From assembly GCA_017651425.1 (NCBI GenBank), contig JAGCCZ010000065.1:1-61117 (forward strand): a DNA stretch of 61,117 nucleotides, given 5' to 3'. Within the stretch, counting starts at the first letter, position 1, and each line of letters opens with the position of its first letter. The notes below the pieces were generated by a model. It ran no database searches. It saw only the letters and a program-made list of their open reading frames with translations, and had not been told where the DNA came from. Both the position numbers and the translations under genes were made by a program. Of the stretch, positions 26,675 to 33,627 are shown one piece after another. The stretch comes from Bacteroidales bacterium. GTDB lineage: Bacteria > Bacteroidota > Bacteroidia > Bacteroidales > WCHB1-69.

Positions 26675-29161
26675 ATGAAACACATAAAGACCCTTTTCCT
26701 GTGCCTCTTGATGACTATCGTGGCACTCACCTGCGCTGCCCAAACGCAACATTCACTGAAAGACGCCGTCTCCCTGCAAAGTCCCGATGGACAGCTGGAA
26801 CTCCAGTTTGCGGTGATCAATGGCGTGCCCACCTATACACTCAATCGCAACGGCAAGGCCGTGGTGCTGCCCTCCCGTATGGGCTTCATCCTTGAGTGGC
26901 GCGATGACTTGGCGCACGCCTTTGTCCTCAAAGACAAGGCATACAGCACTTTCGACGAGACGTGGGAGCCAGTGTGGGGCGAGGAGGCCCGCATCCGCAA
27001 CCATTACAACGAACTGTTGGTGACATTGGAACAGCCCGTCGGCAGCGTGGAGAGCATGGACCACTCCACCGAGAAGCGCCCGACGGTGATGCAGATCCGC
27101 TTCCGTCTCTACAACGACGGTTTGGGATTCCGCTATGAATTTCCCGACCTGCTGCCCGCCAACTTGTACCCGGGCAACATCTACAACGCACTCGTCTGCT
27201 TCTGGTTCAAGGAAGAGCTGACGGAGTTCGCGATGGCCGGTGACCACACCGCCTGGTGGATTCCCGGCGACTACGACACGCAGGAGTACAACTACACGGA
27301 GTCGAAGCTGTCGGAAATCCGCACTTTGTGGGATGCCAGCCACAAGAACGGCGGCTGGCCGTGGACCGCGTTTTCGAAAACGGGCGTGCAGACAGCCATC
27401 CAGATGAAGACCGATGACGGCCTGTATATCAACATTCACGAGGCCGCCACCCTCGACTTCCCGACTATGCACCTTGATTTTATAGATGCTTTGTCCAACA
27501 ACCCTTGGGACACCCTCTTGCACCAACCACCAACCACCAACAGCCAACAGCCGTCATACACCTTCCGCGCCTGGCTCTGTCCCGACGCCACCGGCTACAA
27601 AGGCCGCATCCAGGCACCATGCACCACTCCGTGGCGTACGGTGATGGTCTGTGAAAAGGCCTCCGACGTTTTGGCTTCGCGACTGATTCTCAACCTCAAC
27701 GAGCCGTGCGCTTTGGAGGACGTCAGCTGGATTCACCCGGTGAAGTACATGGGTGTCTGGTGGGAGATGATCAGCGGAAAGAGCAGTTGGAGCTACACCA
27801 ACGACTTCCCCTCCGTGAAGCTGGGCGTGACCGACTACGTTCACGCCACTCCTAACGGCACGCACGGTGCCAACAACGCCAACGTGCGCCGCTACATAGA
27901 CTTCGCCGCCGCCAACGGCTTCGACGGATTACTTATCGAAGGGTGGAACATCGGATGGGAAGACTGGTACGGCAAACAGAAAGAGTTCGTCTTCGACTTT
28001 CTCACACCGTATCCTGATTTCGACCTGCCCGCACTGAACAAATATGCCCACGAAAAGGGCATCCGATTGATTATGCACCACGAGAGTTCCGCCTCCACGA
28101 TCAACTACGAGCACTGGATGGAGCAGGCCTACACGCTGATGAACCAGTACGGCTACGATGCTGTGAAGGGCGGTTATGTGGGCACCATCATCCCGTTTGG
28201 CGAGGGGCACTACAGCCAGCCCATCAACAACCACTACCACTACGCCATCGTGGAGGCCGCCAAGCACCACATTATGGTCAACTCGCACGAGGCGGTACGT
28301 CCCACCGGACTTTGCCGCACCTGGCCCAACATGATCGGCAATGAGAGCGCCATGGGCACCGAGTTCCGTGAGCGCATCCATCCCGGCCACACCTCCATCC
28401 TGCCGTTCACGCGCCTGCAGGGCGGCCCGATGGACTACACCCCCGGCATCTTCGAACCCGACATGGGCAAGATCGTGTCGTGGGGCAAGAAGATGAGCCA
28501 TACCATCTGCAACCAGTTGGGACTCTACGTCACCTTCTACTCGCCGCTGCAGATGGCTGCCGACTTCCCGGAGCACTATGAGCCTTACATGGACGCCTTC
28601 CAGTTCATCAAGGATGTGGCGGTGGATTGGGACACCAGCATCTACATCATGGCGGAGCCAGGTGACTACATCGTGACAGCCCGTCATCCGAGAATCTCCA
28701 CATTGAACAAAGCCGCCGATGGGGTCGGCACGTTATCTGACGGCAAAAAGGGCGTGATAGCCAACGCCACCCGCTTTGTCTATGCCATCCCAGATTCTGT
28801 AGAGACGTTGCGCGCAACGTCTCTACAAGGAACAACCTTGCGTGCAACCCGAGGCCCAATGGAAGGCCCACAACCCCGCGATGTCTGGTACATCGGCGGC
28901 ATCACCGACGAGGACGCCCGCGAGGTTTCTGTCAAATTGGATTTCCTGAAACCCGGCGTGAAATACGAGGCCATCATCTATGCCGATGCGCCCGATGCCT
29001 GCGGTCTTCCCGATGATTCCGAATTCCGTTCTTCAGATTCCAAGTTGACATACAACCCGCAAGCATACGCCATCACGAAGAAGGTGGTGACGAGCAAGAC
29101 CGTGTTGAAGTTGAAGATGGCCCCGTGCGGGGGATTTGCCGTGTCAATACGGGAAAAATAA
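26675..29161 (+). CDS. GH97 alpha-glucosidase, SusB (inverting) type
   Basis: 828 residues from MKHIKTLFLCLL, a signal peptide; six upstream codons are open but start inside the intergenic gap. N-terminal beta-sandwich (about 30-290), (beta/alpha)8 barrel (about 300-650) and C-terminal beta-sandwich. SusB-type catalytic and calcium residues are visible in MHHESSASTINYEHWMEQAY, GYDAVKGGYVG, VNSHEAVRPTGLCRTWPNM and IGNESAMGTEFRE. It should cleave alpha-glucosides in the periplasm. A 30-base perfect palindrome is inserted in frame in the C-terminal domain (28798-28827), adding residues around VETLRATSLQ. No susC/D genes are nearby. Confidence 0.93.
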   Translation: MKHIKTLFLCLLMTIVALTCAAQTQHSLKDAVSLQSPDGQLELQFAVINGVPTYTLNRNGKAVVLPSRMGFILEWRDDLAHAFVLKDKAYSTFDETWEPVWGEEARIRNHYNELLVTLEQPVGSVESMDHSTEKRPTVMQIRFRLYNDGLGFRYEFPDLLPANLYPGNIYNALVCFWFKEELTEFAMAGDHTAWWIPGDYDTQEYNYTESKLSEIRTLWDASHKNGGWPWTAFSKTGVQTAIQMKTDDGLYINIHEAATLDFPTMHLDFIDALSNNPWDTLLHQPPTTNSQQPSYTFRAWLCPDATGYKGRIQAPCTTPWRTVMVCEKASDVLASRLILNLNEPCALEDVSWIHPVKYMGVWWEMISGKSSWSYTNDFPSVKLGVTDYVHATPNGTHGANNANVRRYIDFAAANGFDGLLIEGWNIGWEDWYGKQKEFVFDFLTPYPDFDLPALNKYAHEKGIRLIMHHESSASTINYEHWMEQAYTLMNQYGYDAVKGGYVGTIIPFGEGHYSQPINNHYHYAIVEAAKHHIMVNSHEAVRPTGLCRTWPNMIGNESAMGTEFRERIHPGHTSILPFTRLQGGPMDYTPGIFEPDMGKIVSWGKKMSHTICNQLGLYVTFYSPLQMAADFPEHYEPYMDAFQFIKDVAVDWDTSIYIMAEPGDYIVTARHPRISTLNKAADGVGTLSDGKKGVIANATRFVYAIPDSVETLRATSLQGTTLRATRGPMEGPQPRDVWYIGGITDEDAREVSVKLDFLKPGVKYEAIIYADAPDACGLPDDSEFRSSDSKLTYNPQAYAITKKVVTSKTVLKLKMAPCGGFAVSIREK
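28798..28827. repeat. REP-like palindrome in frame inside the GH97 gene
   Basis: A perfect 30-base palindrome with arms TGTAGAGACGTTGCG / CGCAACGTCTCTACA. It belongs to the family at 13276, 30624, 47135, 48874 and 55210, with different inner bases that still pair. The gene stays open through it. Confidence 0.9.
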
Positions 29162-29235
29162 CACACAATAGTTAATAGTTAAGAGTGGGCAATGGGAAAA
29201 GACATTGACCCGCAAAACCAAAGATGATTTTTTTC

Positions 29236-29243
29236 TATCTTTG
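29236..29243 (+). promoter_or_regulatory. Promoter before cassette copy 1
   Basis: TATCTTTG, 52 bases before the ATG at 29296. Confidence 0.6.
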
Positions 29244-29295
29244 TCGTTGCATAAACAGAAAAGGAAAACACAAATAGGTTGTAAATACAAATTTG

Positions 29296-29427
29296 ATGGT
29301 GAATAACATAATGGATTTCTGGCGCAACGAATGGATTTCGGTCACTGACACGAGTGAGGTGACGGGGGCGGAGGATATGCTCCAACAGGCTAATAGACCT
29401 AAATGGAAGTGTTATCGGCGGGCATAA
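29296..29427 (+). CDS. Short frame with the conserved MNNIMDFWRNEW-type head (cassette copy 1, probably truncated)
   Basis: 43 residues. It starts MVNNIMDFWRNEWISVTD and continues TSEVTGAED. The first 13 residues are nearly identical to the heads at 30674 and 31856. After about 30 residues the frame ends in unrelated sequence (WKCYRRA). The other two copies continue for 90-150 residues, so this is either a bare head or a copy whose tail was lost. It has its own promoter. No function is known. Confidence 0.5.
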   Translation: MVNNIMDFWRNEWISVTDTSEVTGAEDMLQQANRPKWKCYRRA

Positions 29428-29452
29428 TTATGCACATATTATCGGAGAAATG

Positions 29453-29460
29453 TATTTTTG
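29453..29460 (+). promoter_or_regulatory. Promoter of the 316-residue secreted protein
   Basis: TATTTTTG, 9 bases before the ATG at 29470; the leader would be very short. Confidence 0.65.
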
Positions 29461-29469
29461 GGAATTACT

Positions 29470-30420
29470 ATGAAAAAAAAAGTTATATCATTGGGAATAA
29501 TATTGATGATGGGAGTAGCCTCGCAGGGTCAGGTTTTTGTGAACTACAATCAAAAAATCTCCGAAATAAGTGAACGGTTGAAACGAGACGAGGATGCCTT
29601 CTCATTTTTCCAATCTTTGTTGATATTTGAATTGTCGGAGGACCATCCGCAAGTGGATAGCCTATCCTATGATTATTATCTTTGGAAATTTAATTGTGGG
29701 AACCCCATGTGCAGGTTTATGATTTTTGATTCAATTATGCAAGTTGTCCCTCAATGTTCCAAAGAATTAATTATTGCGCATAAAGAGCATGATACAGAAA
29801 CAGAATTGCATGTCAAGGAGGAATTGGTAGAATTATTGAAGAAACAAAATGAAAAGACATTACAAAAAATCGCCAAACAGTATTTCTGGCAGATTTGCTC
29901 AAGGCTAAGTTTTTATAATACGGCTGAACAATTATTGGAGGATGATGGGACAATGTATTTGGAAACAGGTGAAATAGATATGCAGTATTATGTCGATGGA
30001 TGGGAGGGCTGGGAAGAGCCATCAGAGTTTGTGTCGCGCTTCAAGAGAGTCAAGGAGAAGCTCCTGCAAGACGCTAATATGAGAACGCAGCTCTACAACT
30101 TCCTGCGAGAAGGCCGCAAAACCCAGCGGAAGGATGTCTCAACCAGCCGTGAAGCTCTTCTACGCTACTACGAGCGGCAGCAAGGCAGCTGGTTATATTC
30201 CTTTTATGAATTCGAAGCTCTTTACCAAGCCTGCCGTCAGTATTATGCACGGAAAAATGAGAAGATGCTGAGATGGAAACAAAAGGAAGGATACTGTCTT
30301 CCGAAGACGAAAGGGGAGTGGTATGATCAGGTGGTTACTCACTACCGCTATTATAAGCATGCCGATACACAACAACGGCGGGAACTGCAAGAAAATTTTG
30401 AACGCTATCTTGCACAATAA
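29470..30420 (+). CDS. Secreted protein of unknown function in the accessory island
   Basis: 316 residues from MKKKVISLGIILMMG, a signal peptide cleaved near ASQGQ. The TTG at 29458 overlaps the promoter and is unlikely to be the start. The mature part is helical and charged, with many Tyr/Trp residues (QGSWLYSFYEFEALYQACRQYY). The 3' part, from about residue 190, is visibly richer in GC than the AT-rich 5' part, hinting at a composite gene. No domain is recognised. It lies between cassette copies 1 and 2 and may be the partner of one of them. Confidence 0.6.
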   Translation: MKKKVISLGIILMMGVASQGQVFVNYNQKISEISERLKRDEDAFSFFQSLLIFELSEDHPQVDSLSYDYYLWKFNCGNPMCRFMIFDSIMQVVPQCSKELIIAHKEHDTETELHVKEELVELLKKQNEKTLQKIAKQYFWQICSRLSFYNTAEQLLEDDGTMYLETGEIDMQYYVDGWEGWEEPSEFVSRFKRVKEKLLQDANMRTQLYNFLREGRKTQRKDVSTSREALLRYYERQQGSWLYSFYEFEALYQACRQYYARKNEKMLRWKQKEGYCLPKTKGEWYDQVVTHYRYYKHADTQQRRELQENFERYLAQ

Positions 30421-30438
30421 AACGTTGATTAATTTTAT

Positions 30439-30446
30439 TATCTTTG
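30439..30446 (+). promoter_or_regulatory. Promoter of cassette copy 2
   Basis: TATCTTTG, 20 bases before the GTG at 30466. It should drive the Cys-rich peptide and the genes after it. Confidence 0.7.
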
Positions 30447-30465
30447 CAGTCGCAATTCCTTAGCT

Positions 30466-30612
30466 GTGGGTAAGAACCTGAAGAATTTGGAATTGTTGCA
30501 GAAGTTGGAGATTGTGGAAGGAATCACGGATGCCGAGCAGAAGGAGGAACTGTACAAGAAAGTCTTCGGAGAGTGCTGCGATTGCCCTCAAACGCAAATT
30601 ATCAACGGGTAA
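30466..30612 (+). CDS. 48-residue Cys-rich peptide of cassette copy 2
   Basis: GTG start at 30466; the product begins GKNLKNLELLQKLEIVEG, continues as a charged helix (ITDAEQKEELYKKV) and ends FGECCDCPQTQIING with three Cys. The copy at about 31652-31790 has the same ending with five synonymous changes and one replacement (D to G), strong evidence that the frame is translated. The start is supported by the similar N-terminus of that second copy (ATG, MIDNQLENLQSLRK). The helical front with a short Cys-containing tail resembles a precursor-peptide layout, but no modifying enzymes are near. Function unknown. Confidence 0.6.
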   Translation: MGKNLKNLELLQKLEIVEGITDAEQKEELYKKVFGECCDCPQTQIING

Positions 30613-30623
30613 CCATTGTTCGA

Positions 30624-30650
30624 TAGAGACGCAAACACATTGCGTCTCTA
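30624..30650. repeat. REP-like palindrome between peptide gene and cassette head
   Basis: Arms TAGAGACGCAA / TTGCGTCTCTA with a 5-base loop ACACA. It is a family member with an imperfect centre. The matching place in the next cassette (around 31810) holds a shortened remnant (ATAGACCGCGTCTCT). Confidence 0.85.
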
Positions 30651-30673
30651 CCTTGTTAAACTAAAATAGTACG

Positions 30674-31033
30674 ATGATGAACAACATAATGGATTTCTGG
30701 CGCAACGAATGGGCGGCGGTGACGGATGTGAGAGAGGTCTCTAATATATTATCCAATGACTTCTCACCAATCAGGGAAGTAGTCGTTGTGTTAACCAACA
30801 ATATAACTGGCACTTACGAAGCTCGCTCGTATCCTAATGATGATTATGATGGAAATGGAATGATTGAATTATATGAGGTTGATGTCTATGAGATTCTCAT
30901 TAAAGGTGCGGATGAAAATGGGAATAGTATTGTAAAAAAATGGGAAGCTCCCCGCTTTATGCCATATTGGAACAGTCCTCAAGATCCTGATCCCCATTAT
31001 AAAAATCGAGGCGGCAACACCGCCCGATATTAG
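30674..31033 (+). CDS. Cassette copy 2: conserved head with unique tail, toxin-like
   Basis: 119 residues. The head MMNNIMDFWRNEWAAVTD is followed by VREVSN and then a tail with no similarity to the other copies. The tail is a compact alpha/beta stretch (EVVVVLTNNITGTYEARSY, LYEVDVYEILIKGADENG) ending WEAPRFMPYWNSPQ and HYKNRGGNTARY. No signal peptide. It is followed 36 bases later by a secreted protein, the arrangement of a toxin with its immunity protein. No catalytic family is recognised, so the role is inference. Confidence 0.55.
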   Translation: MMNNIMDFWRNEWAAVTDVREVSNILSNDFSPIREVVVVLTNNITGTYEARSYPNDDYDGNGMIELYEVDVYEILIKGADENGNSIVKKWEAPRFMPYWNSPQDPDPHYKNRGGNTARY

Positions 31034-31069
31034 GAGTCGTTTCACAAGAGAAGTTCATCCTAGTGAATT

Positions 31070-31573
31070 ATGAAAAAAAACTATTATTTTGTTTTGTCTT
31101 TTTTCTTTCTGATAACTAACAGTTTATGCGGACAAGAGCGGACAAGTCTTTCGAACCGACATCAAAAGAAGTTATCCAGGAAGGAATTTGTTGTGGATTC
31201 TGCGTTATTCAAAAATGACACAGTGTATTACAAGTGTGGCTTTTCCTCTGAACAATTAGCTTTATATTTGGACAATAAGTATCTGTCCGTTATTCGGAAA
31301 AGATACAGAAAGTTTTGCGTCGTAAAAAATGGCGATAATTACCAAATTTACCTATTTGAGTTAAGGGGCAAATATCAAGGAGAAGAGATATCAGAAGAAA
31401 TGTTTTTAACCACACCCATCCCGAACTATTATGCAAAGATCCAGACAAGTTCTCGATTTCTCATTATGGTGGTTGGATATGTGGAGCAATTTAATGCAAA
31501 TCAAACTGTTTCATCCGAATCTGTAGAAAGAATACGATGGATTATGCAGCAGATGGTGAATGGAACATCATAA
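31070..31573 (+). CDS. Small secreted protein, possible immunity partner of cassette copy 2
   Basis: 167 residues with a signal peptide (MKKNYYFVLSFFFLITNSLCG). The mature part is basic at first (RHQKKLSRKEF), then beta-rich (FCVVKNGDNYQIYLFELRG). Low GC like the rest of the island. It directly follows the head-plus-tail protein and precedes the next cassette. No family is recognised; the immunity role is a guess from order and size. Confidence 0.55.
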   Translation: MKKNYYFVLSFFFLITNSLCGQERTSLSNRHQKKLSRKEFVVDSALFKNDTVYYKCGFSSEQLALYLDNKYLSVIRKRYRKFCVVKNGDNYQIYLFELRGKYQGEEISEEMFLTTPIPNYYAKIQTSSRFLIMVVGYVEQFNANQTVSSESVERIRWIMQQMVNGTS

Positions 31574-31651
31574 ATATATCTTCCCGTCCAGTACACAATA
31601 ATCCGCCTCACCTTTGCATTAAAAAGCATTATTTCACCAAAACTGACAATT

Positions 31652-31790
31652 ATGATAGACAACCAACTCGAGAATCTGCAATCGCTGCGGAAATATCCGT
31701 AACAGGAAAGCAAGCTACCAGCCGCAGGAGTCGTTCGTTTTCTTCGGCGAATGCTGCGGCTGCCCGCAAACTCAAATCATCAACGGGTAA
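31652..31790 (+). pseudogene. Decayed second copy of the Cys-rich peptide gene (cassette copy 3)
   Basis: ATG at 31652 opens MIDNQLENLQSLRKYP and stops early. Another frame ends FFGECCGCPQTQIING with TAA at 31788, matching the end of the intact copy almost codon for codon. At least two small indels separate the two parts. A near-promoter CACCTTTG lies upstream at about 31600. This looks like a once-functional copy now broken, unless assembly errors are responsible. Confidence 0.5.
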
Positions 31791-31849
31791 CCATCAACGG
31801 CAAAGGCGCGATAGACCGCGTCTCTGCCGTTTCTCAACAAATAAACAGT

Positions 31850-32380
31850 ATGATTATGAACAACATCATGGACTTCTGGCGCAGCGAATGGGATGCCGTG
31901 GCCGACACGAGCGAGGTGACCGGGATGGATTTTTTTAATAACGGTATTATTCCTGTAACAGATGCAAATGCTAAAAATATAAGTATAATTTCATGGGGAG
32001 AGACAAGGGGGATTTATCCAACAAAAAATACATTGAATCCATCAGATAGCGAATTGTATAATCCTTCAAAATGGGATGAAGAAAAAACGACATCTCTATT
32101 AAAAGCAAGAGCTGCAATTCATCTGATAGGAACAAGCCGAAATGCTCATGTTCACCAAGCTTCATGTGAATTAAAGGGAATTAATAAAACTTTGGCAGCA
32201 TATCATTTAATAGATAACTTTCCCGAAGTTGATCCAGTTGTCGCAAACGATGGAACAGTTAAATTCTTTTATTTGTCCTCTTTAGAAAAAGTGGACACTC
32301 CATCTATAGATTCCCAGACCTATAATCAAAAATGTGTAAAATCCTATGGCCCGTTTTACAATAACGGAGGAGGTGTCTGA
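31850..32380 (+). CDS. Cassette copy 3: conserved head with a longer unique tail
   Basis: 176 residues from the ATG at 31850 (or 174 from 31856, which matches the other heads better). The head MNNIMDFWRSEWDAVAD is followed by TSEVTGMDFF and a tail unlike copies 1 and 2. The tail contains WGETRGIYPT, NPSKWDEEKTTSLLKARAAI and GTSRNAHVHQ. The Glu-containing ETRG motif followed by an RN motif vaguely recalls SleB-like cell-wall hydrolases; this is weak and unproven. No signal peptide. An open frame extends 33 codons upstream through the remnant peptide gene, but the start is set by the head alignment. Confidence 0.55.
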   Translation: MIMNNIMDFWRSEWDAVADTSEVTGMDFFNNGIIPVTDANAKNISIISWGETRGIYPTKNTLNPSDSELYNPSKWDEEKTTSLLKARAAIHLIGTSRNAHVHQASCELKGINKTLAAYHLIDNFPEVDPVVANDGTVKFFYLSSLEKVDTPSIDSQTYNQKCVKSYGPFYNNGGGV

Positions 32381-32510
32381 GGAATTCAAGTCTGTCGTCA
32401 TCAGCAGGCATTATAGGGGAAACAAGGTTCTCAGTTATGCGCTTCGCGATTTGCAGCATGCCAAGACAGAGAAAATCGGAGAATATAGAGTTACTCTTTT
32501 GTTGGAATGA
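32346..32510 (+). CDS. Small overlapping frame, possible immunity or gene remnant
   Basis: 54 residues, ATG at 32346 inside the 3' end of the cassette copy 3 gene in another frame. The product (start MARFTITEEVSEEFKSVVIS, end GEYRVTLLLE) has sensible codon use and charge pattern. It occupies the position where an immunity gene would be expected. No family is recognised. It could be the stump of a longer gene lost when the neighbouring YitT gene region was joined. Confidence 0.3.
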   Translation: MARFTITEEVSEEFKSVVISRHYRGNKVLSYALRDLQHAKTEKIGEYRVTLLLE

Positions 32511-32538
32511 TTGCAACACAATTACCCGCCTTATATTT

Positions 32539-33489
32539 TTATTCTTCCGGCAGCGCCTTGAACCCCAGTCCCATAATCTCGGAACTCTCGATCACGTTCA
32601 CGAAAGATGCGGGATCGAGGAGACGGAGGTTTGATTTGAGCTTCACCAAGTCGGCACGGTCGAGGGTGACATAGATCATCTTACGCTCGGCGCCTTGGTA
32701 GAGGCCCGTGCCGGCGAAGACAGTACCGCCGCGCTTCAGGTCGTTGATGATATAGTCGCGCACCTCATCCACCTTGTCGGTGACGATGAACGCCGTCTTG
32801 TAAGACTTGAGGCCGTCCACGATGAGGTCGATGATCTTGCTCTCGATGGCAATCAGGATGATGGAGTAGATCGGCAGGCGAATCTGCTTGAAGGCAATGA
32901 GGGTGGTGAGCGTAATGCAGGAATCGACAATCAGCACGAGGGTGCCGAGGGAAATCTTGGTGTATTTGTGCAGGATCATGGAGATGATGTCGCTGCCGCC
33001 GGAAGTGGCGCCGGACTTGAAAATGAGGCCGATGGCCACGCCGTAAATGACGCCGCCCACCACGGTGTTCAAGAAATAGTCGGGACGGAAGAACTGCTCG
33101 CTGTGCGGAATCTGCACAAGGCCGTGGAGACCCTCGCTGCTGTTCAGGATACCCTCGTGAATGATGGGATTGTACCCCCACGTTGTTTCCAACAGCCAGG
33201 TGAAGAAGAAAATCAAGATGGTGGAAACCACGGTCTTGACACCGAAGCGCGGACCGAGCACCCAAGTGCCGATAAGCAGCAGGGGAATATCCATGCAGAT
33301 GGCGTAATAGCTTATCTTCCACGGCCAAACGGTGTTGAGCACGTTGGAAAGGCCATACGTGCCGCCCGGTGCCAACAAATAGGGGTTCACGAACATCACA
33401 TCGCCCACCGCGAAGAGGAAACTACCCAAGATTAGGAGGAAATAGGCCCACACTTGGTCTTTGAAGGAAAATTTAATTTGTTTATCCAT
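32539..33489 (-). CDS. YitT-family membrane protein
   Basis: 316 residues. Five or six membrane helices in about 1-215 (YFLLILGSFLFAVGDVMFV, FKSGATSGGSDIISMILHK), then a soluble DUF2179 domain (SYKTAFIVTDKVDEVRDYIIN, RGGTVFAGTGLYQ). The glycine-rich GATSGGSDI loop is typical of this family. Transport role is suspected but no substrate is established. Monocistronic; it converges with the accessory island. Confidence 0.9.
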   Translation of the reverse strand: MDKQIKFSFKDQVWAYFLLILGSFLFAVGDVMFVNPYLLAPGGTYGLSNVLNTVWPWKISYYAICMDIPLLLIGTWVLGPRFGVKTVVSTILIFFFTWLLETTWGYNPIIHEGILNSSEGLHGLVQIPHSEQFFRPDYFLNTVVGGVIYGVAIGLIFKSGATSGGSDIISMILHKYTKISLGTLVLIVDSCITLTTLIAFKQIRLPIYSIILIAIESKIIDLIVDGLKSYKTAFIVTDKVDEVRDYIINDLKRGGTVFAGTGLYQGAERKMIYVTLDRADLVKLKSNLRLLDPASFVNVIESSEIMGLGFKALPEE

Positions 33490-33518
33490 AGTTATTTACA
33501 TTTTATCAAATCGAGTGG

Positions 33519-33526
33519 CAAAAGTA
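33519..33526 (-). promoter_or_regulatory. Promoter of the YitT gene
   Basis: TACTTTTG on the minus strand, 29 bases before the start codon. Confidence 0.7.
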
Positions 33527-33550
33527 GTGATTTTTTTCCTCTTTTTTGTG

Positions 33551-33558
33551 TACCTTTG
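33551..33558 (+). promoter_or_regulatory. Promoter of purA
   Basis: TACCTTTG, about 70 bases before the purA ATG; divergent from the YitT promoter. Confidence 0.7.
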
Positions 33559-33627
33559 CAGCGTCATTTATAAGGCCAATACAACCATTGGCATTGTGAC
33601 AAATATAACCTTCTTATTGACAGAAAA

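Noticed and set aside
30466..30612. Calling the Cys-rich peptide a RiPP precursor
   Set aside because: The layout is suggestive, but no maturase, protease or transporter is near and no leader family is recognised, so only the coding status is claimed.
29236..32510. Integrated prophage or transposon
   Set aside because: No integrase, transposase, attachment-site repeats, tRNA target or structural phage genes are seen in or around the island.
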